Part shown: piece after piece, positions 47,220 to 60,084 of the stretch
How the letters are laid out: the number at the start of each line of letters is the position of its first letter
Numbering within the stretch: position 1 is the first letter of the stretch
Notes under the pieces: generated by a model
The model's database searches: none
What the model was told of the DNA's origin: nothing
Seen by the model: the letters and a program-made list of their open reading frames with translations, nothing else
NCBI GenBank assembly: GCA_023627715.1
Contig: JAMAHW010000048.1
Location: forward strand, 124,001 to 188,000
From: Periconia sp. R9002
Lineage: Eukaryota > Ascomycota > Dothideomycetes > Pleosporales > Periconiaceae
Length of the DNA: 64,000 bases
Direction: 5' to 3'
Translations under genes and position numbers: made by a program

Positions 47220-50200
47220 AAGGCTTGCTTCACTCACCGCACAATCTGCGACGGCGTTTTTCGTTAGTGAATCCGCAGGGCCGCGTCGCCCGCTTTCAGG
47301 GTTTCAGACGACCGGCGGGCAAGCGCGGGAAGCACGCGGCCAGGCCGACAAACTACTGCATGTACCTATTGCACCTCAATACGCGGGTGCATGTACACAC
47401 GATGTACCTCTGTATCAAAACCACGCCCCTACCGTTGTCTGTGCTATCGTGCCATAGGCCTTGTATGTATGTGTGTGCTTGATGCATTGATTGCCATGGC
47501 ATGCCTCTGCCTGTTGCTAGATGGCGCGCATGATGGTCGGGCGAATGTGTCATGATTAAAGAAGAGGTAAGTGGTAACAAGAAGAAGGAAGAAGAGGATG
47601 ACCATTATTCGTTGATGGGGTTCGTTCTGGAGCCGCGAGAGCGGAAAAGGGTGTGTCTGGGGAGGATCTCTGGATGAAGGCGGGTCGATCAAAACAAGCG
47701 CATGCAGCTAAACCCTGGCGCCACGTTGGCTGCAGGCCGTCGCCGTGTCATGGAGCATGAAGCATGCCATGAATCCCTGGCACCTGGTTACTTACGTTAG
47801 CAAGCAATGGCTTTTGTTCGGTTCGCCGCCCTCTCCCCAAGATGGATGCCGCATCGTTGCCGCTGAAAGGCCGACTCGACCAACGAGATTCGACGCGGTG
47901 CCGGCTGCCCTGAAGACTGAAGGCGGCGTCCATCTGCCGGATTCCCTTTCCACTTTCCACCCCCACCTCGTCCTGTCCTGTGCCTTGAAAGCGGCATCGA
48001 TCAGCGCCTCCCGTCTCCTTCCGTAGTCCCAAGTGCAGTCCGTGAGCAACGTAGAATTCATCGTCGCATTCTCCCAATCATATACCATGTGTGCTGTGCT
48101 GTAGCATCATCACCGTGCATGGAAGATGCCGTGCCGACATCTCACCTGCTTCCCTCCCTGTACCTATCTGTCAATGTGTCACCTCATCCAATGATCCGGG
48201 GCTCTAGAAGGAATCGAAGGGCGGTAGAAGGCGGACAAATAAGCGGACAGGCGGACCAGGCAGGCGACCAGGTGGGCGCACTCGCACTCGTTCTGGGCAG
48301 GCAGAGCATAGCAGAGCAGAGCAGGCGAGCAGAAGAAGCGGCGAGGTCAGATGGGAGGGATCCTGTCAGTCAGTCAGTGTTAGGTAGGAATCCTGCCCTG
48401 GCCTTCCTTCCTCTGCGGCCCCCTGCCGGGTGGTTGGCTGATGAGCATCGATCCTGATTCCTGATGGACAGGCCAGCATCGTGTTGTGCATCGACCAGGG
48501 AGGGGGACTATGATGGGCGACCGGGGTGTCTGTGGATGGAAAATCTCTCCACATGCTGCTAGTTTATTTCACTCTGTTGTATGTACCCAGAGACTACCTA
48601 CTCGAGCCGTACCAACAGTGCATTGTACGGTATGCATGTCCTGTAGAGAGGACTTGCAAAAGGACTGGCAAACAGCGACTGACGGCTTGGCATCAGACTC
48701 GACAGTTTGTTGCCTGTAAACGAGGGCGAGGCCTCATCGCGTGCCCAACGCCTCAACGCCATGGCTTGCATGTCTGTTCGTCCGATACCGAGTACCGTGC
48801 AAGCGAGGTGCGCCACGGAGAAAACAAACTCAGATGCAAACAAACAGGCGAGCGAAAAAAGCAAAAGAGAGGGTGGAAAAAGAAAAAAGGCGATGCAACC
48901 GTCATTCATTTCGGAACCAAACAGCCCGACGCAGCGGACAATTTCCTGGCGGCAGGGGACCGACGCATGATCTTCCGGGAGACGAACCAGCCCCTCCCTG
49001 TCGCTGGTCCCAGCTCTCTCTCTCGCTCCTGTGCTCCTCTCCTCTCCTCCATGATATCCTCGCCTCGCTTATGCTATCCCGTCCACCCTCCCCTACCTAC
49101 CGTACTTCTTCTTGACTGTTTGTCCAAAATCCAATACGGGCCAACGCCAGCCAACCTGCCTATCCCATCCAGCATCTGCCTGTCACCGCCCGCCACTCCT
49201 CTGGTCCAGCACGTGGAACCCACGCATGCCTGCCTCGCCTGCCTTCCTTCGTCATCACGGCCAAATAAAAACAAAAAACAATATGGTCGAATAAAGTCCA
49301 CAACGCCGACGTGCCCAAATGCACCACCGCCCATGAAAGCCATGTGGATTAGCTCATCGTTGCCCTCTGCCCAAGAAGGGAGCAAGCATTGATAAACACT
49401 CAATTGACTCGCCATCCCCCCCAGCTCATCCGCTGCCCTGTGACATCAAACCTGGCTCGTCCACAGCTTGCATGCCTGGCCCGCAGCCCGATACTTCCGT
49501 CGCTATTGCTGCCACCCAGCTGGTTCTGCATCTCGCTCGCGGCCAATTTCACCGCACACTCAGTCGCCTGTGGGGGACAAAGCGTCGGCGCGCTGGGAGC
49601 ATTACGGCTAAAAAGCAACAATTCCCTTCATTGGCCTGCTCCCCCTTAGGGATCTACCTACCTGGTCTCAATCTCTAAGCGATGCGATGCCCTTGCTTAT
49701 CCTACCCTCACAGACCTCACGCGCTGCCGTATCGTGCAAGTCCCGAATTGATTCTCCTGAGTAGGATCCCTACCGTCCGTCTCCTCCTGTTTTTGATACA
49801 GCCTCTTTCCAAAATAAAATCAACCACTAATGTGGCGGACCATGAATGTCCTCTGCAGCCGTGGCTTTTCAAAATCCACGGACGGAGCAAGCGTCTCCTA
49901 GGTTCGCAAGCAATCACCCTGCAAGCTTTTCGTTCTCAATCTCGATTCATCGCGCGAGATTCGGATTTTGAAGATGTGAAATGAGGCTGCTTGATTTCAT
50001 GACTAGCGAACGAGATGGGCGGCTTCTCCACCTAGATCGTACTTGCAGGCTCACACCTGGAACATGATATTCTACTTTGGTATATCAGCCCACCCGTTTT
50101 GGACATGTCGCGTGGTGAACTGGAGCCCGTACCGTAGTAACCTCCCATGTTTTGGCATTGGTTTCGTTCGGCATTCATTCCGCCGTAATATTCTGCTATT

Positions 50201-53200
50201 CTCACCGACGAGCCAAACCGCCGAGTTCAATCTGCGGCCTTTATACTCCTACTCAACAGGTCTCAGCAATGGGCCAACAGCCCTCGTCCCTGAAAAGGCA
50301 TGACAGCCTCGAGGAGAACGCAACACCCATCGCTTAGACTTTCCATCGCCCATGTACTTGACATTGCATGGATTGCAGCATAATGCTTTCCTCTTCAGCA
50401 TTGCTCTCATGGCTGGAGTCCAACTCAGCATTGGGGCAAGACGGCTCAGCTTGCCTCTCGAATCCTCCAGTGGCCGTTGCTAACGTTCCAAGCCAATGCT
50501 AGGGGTTCGCAGGGGTGACGCGGTCAAAGAGCGGGCCAAAAACGACTCACCATCTGTCCCTAACGGGCACTGAACGACAAAAACAATCACCCTGATGAAC
50601 TTGTTCGATTTCGTGGGTCCCAACCCCTGCCCAACCGTTTTGAGAACCTTCTCCGACCGCAGCCGCCATGACCGGGTTACCGAAACGGCTGACGTAGATC
50701 CATCTGAAATCTGGCCATCCATCACCCTGCGATTCTTCTGACTGTGCGACCACACCGCCCGGCGTTGTTGCGGGCCAAGATTTTGATCAGCCGGATTCCA
50801 CAGCCGTGTTTCTCGTCGTGGCTGTCCAAGCCAGGGTCAAAACCAGATTGTTCCCTTCAATGGCAATCGCTATTTCTTACGCAAACCTCCAAGAGCGTCA
50901 TCAAAACTGATCCTGTGGGCCAGTCTTGTGGGGAGGCAATTCTGAGGTGACACATGCCTTGTATGTAAAAGATATCTCCAATCTAGCGCCAGCGGGCTCC
51001 CAAGTCAGACTGCCGACACTTTCCCAAATCCCAGGCTCAGATGCTGCTGGCGGCTGGCTGGCCTAGCTCTGAAACCTGAGCGGCTCGTTGTTATAGCCTT
51101 TTTCGGCTGAAAACCTCCCAAATGTGTGGAGCCCCACCACATATGAACTCAGTGTCGGGTTCATCAAGACTTCCTTTTCTACACACTTCTGATGTTGAAA
51201 CGCAAACCATTCTCATTTTCGAATTCGCCGAGCTGGAGGACGGCGTGACCGTGGATGGCTGCCTAGCGCGCCGTCATCAAAGCCGCTCTTCTTCAACTGG
51301 GCTGCGCGCACATGAACGGAGTGGATCCGCTTGCCTCACGTCAACATGAAATCTTGGTGGAACTGTCTCCGTCGTGACTGGTTACAGACGGATGGGACTC
51401 CCCGCTACCATCGGCGTTGGGAGACACCTCGTAGCGATCATTTCATGGAGTATGGTACCGAGCCAGCACAAAATTCAAAAGAGAATACGGACTACCGACT
51501 GGGAGGTTCAACCGCCCTGTCAAAAATTGAACAGCCAATCCGATTTTTGAAGAATTATCATGGCGCTCCGCTCGCTTCGCGGAAATCGTACCACATTGAC
51601 AAGTTGCAATCCACTCCAATTTTGCCGGACCATCATATGGGCGTCAGTCAGCACCTTGAAGGCCATTCCCGATCCACGTGCAGAATGATCGACATAGAAA
51701 ATCACTGCAATAAGATCTACGGAAACGACAGACTTGCACATATTAAATGCCAGGGGGATTTTAATCAAGTCTGTCCAAAACTCCCTATTCTTACATGGGC
51801 CGCCAAATATTGCATCACCTGCAAGTGTCAGCGTCACCCTCATTTGGGCGATATAGGCATCGCATTCCATTGTCGTAATCGTCATGTGCATTGTGGCTTG
51901 CCTTGTCGAATCTCCCTTTGTCGGAAGGTGAAGACCATCGCTCGATGCAATGGGCAGCGTGTAGCGCGCCATGCAAAAGAACACACCCTCCCCACAGAAT
52001 TATACCCCCACCTTATGATCGTCGAATGATTCGTGTCGCCGTTCGGGAAAGCTCAACGGCCTGAGTCGCCATTGTGCAACACGCCCGTGTCAAGCTTGGT
52101 GGGTTGACCTTCAGTTCTCGCTGGACCAGCAGCCTCCATCTGCTCGCTCATACCTCCAAAATGGCCGGATTACTTCAGAAGGCCAATAGAGCTGCCGGCG
52201 GACAACCCAGTTTCCAAAATATGCCACTTCACTGCGCGTCATGTATGACTGACCACCCCCTGCGCAACCTCTCACCCACGCACGCAAATCATCCTGACTT
52301 ATGCAATCCCTTCCGAAAACAAACCCCCCATTTACGGTGCATCGTGATTACAGCGACCTCTAATCCCACGAAAGAAGGAGAGCAAGGCAAAGTACTCCGG
52401 ACAACATCGGCTAACATAAAAAGATGCAGATGCAGATGCAGGGGTGATCTCTCTGCATGCCTCCCGTTCTAGCCCTCATCCGTATTTCCAATCCCTTGTT
52501 GGATGATGCTACGCTAACTCAGTTGCTCGCTTTACCCCGTGAGCAATCGACGCTGCAGGCCGCGCCGCTGCACTTCCACGACAGACGTGAGCCGACCTGA
52601 ATGCCGGGTTGCTGGATCAAGATCAACCGGAAGTGAGGTAAGTAAGCAAGCCATTGGGAAATCACACAAAAAACCTGCTCGCCCGATCCGTCCGCGAGGG
52701 CAGTTCAACAATAACAGGCCGGGAAAACGGTCTTCACCTCGCTTTCCCTTAACATCCGTCCGCGTGGCATCTGTAGTAGATGGGCTGTTCCTTTCGCTTG
52801 TCGGTAGATTCGGTCTTCGTTCCGCGGGCTTACTGCATAATCGAAGCAGCCATTTCACACGCGTGCGTGTGCTCTTTGTGCCCAGGTGACGTAAGATTGG
52901 GCGATGCATAGGCGGGAGGATCAAGTCAGCATTAAAGTTTCACAAATGATGGAGAAATGTAGCTGTAGAAAAGGAACGAAAGAAAACCTTCAAATCGAGC
53001 ATCGAAAAGCGGCGGGTTCGTTCATCTAGTCAGCCATACCTGCAAATAACCAGCTCAAACATTATAATACAAAACTCATGTAAACACCGTATCATCAGCT
53101 TTTCTCTTCCTTCCTTTTCAAAGTTGCGACTCCTCTCCTCGCCCTTTTCTTACGGGTACCCGTATAGCGTTTAGGAGCATTGTTTTCGCCCGACCGACTT

Positions 53201-54188
53201 TCAGCTTGCTTGGGGAAATATGTAACTTACCCAGCCTATCTTCATCGATGCTTTGCCACTGACTTGCATTTTCCTCGTGACTTTTATTTCTGAATCCTTC
53301 TCTCGCGTTCGGTTTCATCAATTCTGGGGTACACTTCCTTTACTTCCTGAATCCTTCATTACAAAACCTAGCCATACATATGCGTACGGACCGTACGGAC
53401 ATACCAGTGACCGGAATCAAATGAACGCAACCTTCTGGCGACGAAAGTAATGTTTCTGTACACCATGTACACACACAGCTACTCAAACAACTCTCCTAGC
53501 CTTTCCTCCTCATCTTTACAGTGTGCCTCGCTTCAATCCAACTTCCCTCACCCTTTCCTTTCCTTCTCCTACATCTTCCTCAACACAACACTGTAATATA
53601 TACAACGCTGTTTAGAACCTCCCTCCTCTTCCCTTCCAAACCCACTTAGTATGGAAAAAAAAAGGTAGACGGAGAGAAACGTATCACCGAGTCGGGCTAT
53701 ACAAATACCCCATCAATCCCGTATACTTAACTTTCATACCTCCCTACCTACCTACCTATGTACCCAAAACCCATCCTATCCCCCTCCCCCGCACCTTCCT
53801 ACCTAAAAATAACACACCGACGGCAAATCTCGCACACACATACATGTACATACACGCACATATGTCGTGGCACCACACACACATACACACACATACACAG
53901 AGAGACGCATAAGCATTGTTTTTGATTCTACCCTCAATATATCGTTTCGTTCGGAGAAAAATGCCCATCCAATCATCTAGCCTCACCAAAAAAAAATAAT
54001 CACCCAAGCAAGCCATAACGAAGATAGAAGAAAAAAAAAAGTTGGGTCCGTATTCGTTTATTGTGTTGTGTTGCGTTATGCGTGTGCTGTGTTTTATTGT
54101 TCTTGCCCTTTTTTGATGCGTGGATTTTTATCAATTGTGTGTGTGTGGATTGATGTAAGGACGTATCGCGTGACTGTATACCACCGCG

Positions 54189-54207
54189 CTCTCTCTCTCT
54201 CTCTCTC
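54189..54207. repeat. (CT)n microsatellite
   Basis: An uninterrupted CT run of about nine units in the gene-poor region. Confidence 0.85.
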
Positions 54208-54373
54208 GAGTGAGCGCGTGTGTAATGTCTCGGAACGCGGTTCCGCATGCGTTACTTACTTATGTATGCGTCTATATGCGTACGTGGGCATACGGTATCG
54301 GATGAGGGTCCCTACACGAAAAGGTGCGTGGTTGGTTATTTCCACACAAACACATTATGTGGGTATTTAGGCG

Positions 54374-54377
<4 letters not shown>

Positions 54378-54424
<47 letters not shown>
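54378..54424. repeat. (GATT)n microsatellite, about 12 units
   Basis: A perfect tetranucleotide run of 47 nt. A short run of the complementary unit, (TCAA)4, lies at 54649-54664, so the two could pair as an inverted repeat across about 225 bp. Confidence 0.92.
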
Positions 54425-56854
54425 GAAGCAGCGTTTCCATCCCAATCCACCCCTCCGAAAAAATAATAAACAAGGCAGGCATACTGATAGAAAAAAAAAC
54501 GAACCACATCTTCTTTCCTTTCTTCAATTTCTCGTAAAAAACGATCAGTTGAGTCGGTCGGTCGGTTCGGTCGTTACACCGTTTTCTGCGCTTTCTCACT
54601 CGACGTATGCGACACCCCTCATCACTCATCACGCACATAGGTACTCACTCAATCAATCAATCAAAACAAGAAACAAGAAACAAAAATAAACGCAAAATAT
54701 TTAAGATCGGTCGATCACTGCATACATCAACATGCCCCCTAACCAGGGTTAAAAGTTGAAAGTTACATCAATCTCATAATTGTTCGAAAATGTTGGCAGA
54801 GAGGGGGTGGGTGGTTGTTTGCGGGGCATGTATGTATGTATGTACATATATGTCAACTATGTACCTAGATAGATGTGTGCGTGCTCACTGTGAGAGAGAA
54901 AGACGGGGAGTTGGTCCGCCTTACCTTGCCTTGCCTTACGAGTAATGAAGGACACCTATGTTCCGTGTGTGCGTGCGTGTTGTAGATGGAGTGTTGATGT
55001 GTTGGCATTTCTTTACCGTACTCCTGTACTGACCTGCATGAAGGGCTGCGGGGGTTCTCTCTCTGTGTGTGTGGGAGGGTAAGGAGGGGTGGATGGATGG
55101 ATGGATGAGATATTACCCACCACGTGCGTTGTTGCCGCTGAGGCTTTTTCTATTTTTCTGGGGGTGTGTGGGAAGGAAGGGGATGGAGACATGGGTGGGC
55201 GGGTAGGTGTGGGTGGTGTCGGGGATGGCGGGGTGAGGGGTGAGGGAGGGGTGAGGGGGATGTTGTGGACAGGTAGGTACAGATCGTATTTATGTATGTT
55301 TGTATGTAGGTGGGTAAGGTAGGTAGGGCTTTTTGGGGGTGTGCTCGCATGGGGAGTTGGTCACGTTGGTGTGTTGGGAGGTACTTAGGTAGGTATGTTG
55401 GTATGTATGTGGTTGGAGGTGGTAAGTGGTGGTAGGTTAGGGATGTGTGTGTGTTGTTAGTGAGTGATGTTTGGTGTGCTTGTGGTGGGTATGTATGGAA
55501 GAATAGTTGTTTGTTATTAGGAGTTTTTGGTTGTAAAGTGTTTAAGTTGCTGTATATGTACTTGTGTTAAGGCGTGAGGGTAAGCTGTGTATAGTGACAT
55601 GTTGGTAGAAGGCTTTTTTTGTCTGCCGTCTAGCCAGCAACTATCCACTGTTTCTGTCCTTTCAAACCATCAATGTCTACAATTACAAATCGTATACCTG
55701 ATCTTAAAGATTTTGGCCTGCTTTCCGAGTTGAAGCCTCATTAGGACGGAAATACTTGAGGCTACTTGATATCTCTTGCCTGCCGAATTATTCTACTACG
55801 ATAGCTCGATCTTGTCATCTATCCGTAGAACAATACAATGTTTCATCACAGCCATGATACGTATCGGATATCAGATCAAGCTCTGTTTGTGCTCACTGCA
55901 AGAGATCTGACCTGGCACGAACCACTTTGAATCCCAAACCTCCTTTCCATACTCACATCCACTCCCCTCACCCACCAACACCAGAAATCAAGCACCAGCC
56001 CATCCCATCACCAAACCCACCTCAACGCTGAGGATAACCCCCCTTCCTATCCACCCATCTCCAATAATGATCTCCCTCCCTACCCACCATAACCCCCACC
56101 CACCACCAACACATCACGATAAACCCGCCATCCACAATTCCAAATCAACGCAACGGCAAGCTGCGAAACAGCGAGACAGTCCAGTCTTCCCTGGACCCTG
56201 AGCGACCGACCATCTTCATCCCCAAGCTCTCACCCATCTATCCCCTTCGAGCCCTCTCCATCCATTCCACGCCGTCCCGTTCCAGCCCAGCCCCACCCCT
56301 CCTTCCCACACGTGGAACGTAACGACCTACCATGGCAGCACCGCCGACCATCAAAAGCAACACTTCCGCGTTAGACAGGGAGGAGATGGGGAGGAGGCGA
56401 CACATCTCGGAACTTTGCGGCCAGCCTCTTTCGTCAACCCATACACCCTACCCTGCCTGCCCCATCCTCATCCGTGGTTAGACATGCAGAGACAATTGGC
56501 CGGTTCCAATCTACAGATGCAACGCACGGTGTATGGATTCTACAGTAGTATTGTAACCATACCTCAGACGCACGCTAAACCAGATGTGAAGCTCGTACCT
56601 ACTGTTGTTACCCACCCGCGCGTCACTCCACCACCGTCCCATCGTCGCCGACACACACACCTACAGTAATAAGACGCGAGCGAGCGGGCGAGCGATCTGA
56701 ACAAGCATAACCTGACCGTCCATCGTCCCCCGAGATACCGCCGGCGCCCTCGCCCTTGCCCGCTTCCTACGCACTGATCATCGGTCAAATGATGGCGTGC
56801 TACGAATGTGGACGCAGACGCGCGGTCGGTTTTTTTCTTCTCTTGCGTGATGGG

Positions 56855-57178
56855 TTACATGGGCAAGGGCATGGGCTGCGGAGGCGGTGCGGCCACGGTG
56901 GTGGTATCTTGGTTGTTGGTGTATCGGTCCTTTGAGAGTTTTATTTGCGAGGTCATATGGTTATCGGTGAGTTTCGTCGATTGATGGGGACAGATTCGAG
57001 ACCAATCGATTGACGACGGGGGTGTGGAGGGGTATTGGAAATCTTTTTGTTGTCGGTCTTGGATTTTTTTCTGGATCTCTTTTCTTTTTTCGCTTGAAGG
57101 GTTGGGGTATGCTGGTGGGATAGGCGATAGTAGACTATTGAAACTGATTTCTCGGTTCAAACTTGTGAAATACGCCAT
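56855..57178 (-). CDS. Doubtful hypothetical small protein
   Basis: An open frame of 107 codons with a balanced start (MAYFTSLNREISFNSLLSPIP) and a charged stretch KRKEIQKKIQDRQQKDF, ending in a Pro-rich run PPPQPMPLPM. The composition looks more protein-like than other open frames in the gene-poor region. I recognise no domain, and the overlapping plus-strand frame at 57024-57317 is nearly as long. It could be a real orphan gene, a first exon or chance. Confidence 0.2.
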   Translation of the reverse strand: MAYFTSLNREISFNSLLSPIPPAYPNPSSEKRKEIQKKIQDRQQKDFQYPSTPPSSIDWSRICPHQSTKLTDNHMTSQIKLSKDRYTNNQDTTTVAAPPPQPMPLPM

Positions 57179-57628
57179 TCTGGAGTACGGTGAACATCAA
57201 GCGGCAAGGTGTAAATGGCTTCTACTAGTTATTGTCAGTGCCCAGTGTTTGGTTCGAGATACTGAGTGCACTCACGGTAAAGCATCCGTTCGAATTAATG
57301 GCATGCTCGGACACTAGCCATGTAAGATTTCGCCACGATTGGTATTTGTGAGATGCCAACACGTGCTACAGCTAAAAGATCATATAGTTTGATTTGTATC
57401 TAATATAGCAAAGGGAAGTTAACAATGTGCTCTTACGAACATATGTGTCTCGTTATAGGGGTGGCTATGGCAATAGGATTTATTCAAGCGGTCAGATGAA
57501 GCAATGCAATACATAGTAATGGGAACATGAGGTATTATTCATTACTATCAAATGGTCGAGCGCCACATGAGAACATTGCTCGTGGTATGTAATTTGTTCA
57601 TTTCATCAAGTGATCGTTCTGCACGAAA

Positions 57629-59409
57629 CTATTCATCATCGTCGTATACTTCCCTGTCAGCAAAGACCAGAAAGGAATCATCATCATCATCAGTAATCTG
57701 TTGCCAAACGTCTTTCACTCGCTCGAGGATTGAATCATCAAATGCCTGGTCGAGAGGTGGCGGAGTGAAGTTCAAGACGTGGTCATTCGACCCCCGCAAT
57801 AGCGCTGAGTTTGACGCAGCGGTGTGCTGTTGGTACTGTACAGAATACAGTACTGAGGTATCAATCTCAGTGACACTCGCCAAAAGGGTCTCCGTGGCAA
57901 TGCGGAGCAGCTCGAGACCTGGGTTACCAGGTAATGAAGTAGACCCGTAGAGTATACCTATTTTGTCGATGTTAGCCACTTGAAGCTCTAGGATTTAGAG
58001 AGAAAAAAAGAGCAAAACAGAATGCCATCATCAGGTTGTCAGAGGATATCTATCGTCAATGGAATTCGGACAATGTAGATAAGTATTCGTAAGATCAATC
58101 ATCATGATGGCAGCGACTTGAAAACAGAAAATTGTAACTTACTTTGACCTCGGGGGCATTCACTCGTGTCGCTAGAGTGAACATGAATATAGACAGGAGG
58201 CAGTTCTTCACTACTCTGCTGTTGCTCAGACAGAGATAATGAGCCTGACGGAAAGAACACCACAGCTGTAGCAGGTGGAGGAGCCTCATCTGCAATGGGT
58301 GGGAATAGTGAGGCAAGCGGCGAAGATGCGATCACGATTGACCTGCAAAGATGCTCGTCGACTTGCTCTTTCGAGCTTTCGCCAACAACCCACCGCGCAG
58401 TTATAACCTCGCCATCCTCCAAACGAAGTCTGGTCGAACCGCTTTCTCCGGTCTCAGTACTGTCATTGTCACCGAGACTTTTCCCCAAAACGTAGACAGC
58501 ACCTCCTACCGCTGACGCACGACATCCAACTTGGCTGACTTCAGACATCCCACCCCATCTTGGGACAATGGCGCCGAAGCCGGCGCCCAGAGCCCCGATG
58601 GAGCGCAAATGCCTTGCTACTCTGGGCAGTGCATACTCTGTGGTTGTGAGGTTGGAGCTAGCGTTCGACAAAGAAAGCGCAAGGAATGGGGCCTGTAAGC
58701 GGGGCGGGATCTTGAACTGTTCGGACAAAAACACAGTGAAGGGTTGAGTCCGATGTTCTTCCCATGTCTCTGGCTGCTCTTCGTATTCGACAATAAAGCG
58801 AAGGAACTTCATCAGAGCGCGCTTGGCCTTGAAGTCGAGATCATGATCCTGGAAAACATCTTCTCTGCCATTCGGCACTTTCAGAAGCTTCCCTGGTCGT
58901 GAAGGCTGAGGAGTAGATGTGGTGGATGCATCCTGACTACCCGTTTCCGGAGAGAATACCCACCAACTTCCGACGGCCATGAACTCAAGCTGACGATATA
59001 CTCTTGATGAAATGAGGTATTTGATCAGAGCGGAACGGGCATAGATGATTTGCGGGCTCAGCGCCAGGCTATAAGCTCTAGAGGGCGACAACGACACCGC
59101 AGACGAGGCAGGCGTAGGCCTTTGAACACTAGCGTTGGAGAAGGTCGCAGAGTCACCTGCGTTGACCTTTTCTACCCATTGCTCGGCCTCTTGTAAACTA
59201 AAAGCAGCCTCGGCGCCGCCATAGTAGTCGTTCTCATCGATGTGAAGGATTTTCTTATCGGAGCGCGACAAGGCTCTTCAGGTGCTGCGTCAGTCAGATT
59301 GCGTCGTGCCAGAGTCAAGGTGGGAAGAAACATACAGGGCCAGTAGTGACTGTTGTAGGCCTGTGCCTACAATGAGGACGTCCCAGTCCGTCTTGTCGAG
59401 AGTGTCCAT
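57629..59409 (-). CDS. mrs6: Rab escort protein Mrs6 (Rab geranylgeranyltransferase component A)
   Basis: Exons 59409-59336, 59275-58143 and 57957-57629 give 511 residues. The N-terminus MDTLDKTDWDVLIVGTGLQQSLLALALSRSDKKILHIDENDYYGG is the GDI/REP nucleotide-like fold with the GTGxxQS motif and DxNxYYGG, formed across the first intron (59276-59335, GTATGT...AAG). Later landmarks are IKYLISSRVYRQLEF, a KRALMKFLRFI helix and the ALGAGFGAIVPRWGGMSE motif. The Ser/Thr/Pro-rich insertion after residue 110 separates it from the smaller GDI (Gdi1), as expected for REP. The C-terminus is acidic (DDDDD). The protein presents Rab GTPases to the geranylgeranyltransferase and delivers them to membranes. 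Intron 57958-58142 (GTAAGT...TAG) is longer than the others in this window. Confidence 0.93.
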
Positions 59410-60084
59410 GGCAAACTCGAAAAGATGTGAGGTGAAGTCGAGCGGAAGAACCTAAAGCCCGCTTAGAGAATTAGCGGCATGACTAAGCGAGCGTGCCGGT
59501 TGTCGCGAAAAATCGGCTCAGTGCCCCTAGTTTTTTCCTTCACCAACGCGCTGCTGAGGACGATTCTTGATGTGTGGAATTGTGCAGAAGGCACCGAAGC
59601 TTCACTGTTTCTGGATATGCGCGTGAGAAGGAACCTCGTCCGGTATCTACCGCTAAGGATGTCATCTGAATTAGCGGCTCGAATGTGGCGATACATCTGT
59701 TTGTGTACTGTTTGTATGAATGTTTGCAAAGGGCTGTGATGATCTGTATTTGCTTCCATCTATGATATATGTCCCGCCCATTGGAATTCGAATGATCAAC
59801 AAGGCATCGTGTTTGAAGTGAACTATACCGAAGAATGTGTTGTCCAATATTGCCTCTTGAATGTCTGATTCGGTCAGGCGTCGCTACCTGCTGCGGCCCG
59901 AAGTCTGAGTGAACCGGTTTTCGCTGCGACCCACTGGACCCTCACACTGTTGAAAATATTTTAGCGAACGTGTAGCAATGCTCACAAGTTGTCATCCCTC
60001 AGTAAAACTTCCATTTGCTATATATTTATCTTACGTTAACTTTCCTTCATCAAATCACCACCATCCGCTTCACAGCGATCAATA
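59410..60084. other. Intergenic, upstream of mrs6
   Basis: It contains a 98-codon open frame at 59759-59463 on the same strand as mrs6, ending 53 bp before its start codon, with no known domain. It may be a leader-type upstream frame or chance. No other gene was seen. Confidence 0.45.

Larger units (their letters stand above)
43755..57628. other. Very long gene-poor region (about 13.9 kb) upstream of the C2H2 regulator
   Basis: I find no gene that I can support. The longest open frames, such as 48526-49392 (plus, 288 codons) and 51331-52029 (plus, 232 codons), have Cys/His/Pro-rich translations without any domain and overlap equally open frames on other strands. A weak candidate at 56855-57178 is listed separately. 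The region holds many microsatellites: (GGGTA)n, (ACG)n, (GGC)n, (GA)n, (CT)n and (GATT)n. A G/T-rich block at about 54780-55620 is followed by an A/C-rich block at about 55900-56340. The part next to 43754 is probably the long promoter and 5' leader of the C2H2 gene. Noncoding transcripts are possible but cannot be seen. Confidence 0.5.

Noticed and set aside
48526..49392. 288-codon plus-strand frame
   Set aside because: Low-complexity translation (RKKQKRGWKKKKG and Pro/Ser/Leu runs), no motif, and overlapping open frames in other phases.
51331..52029. 232-codon plus-strand frame with many Cys and His
   Set aside because: The cysteines do not fit a zinc motif, the opposite strand is open for 154 codons, and no family is recognised. 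Possible but unsupported.
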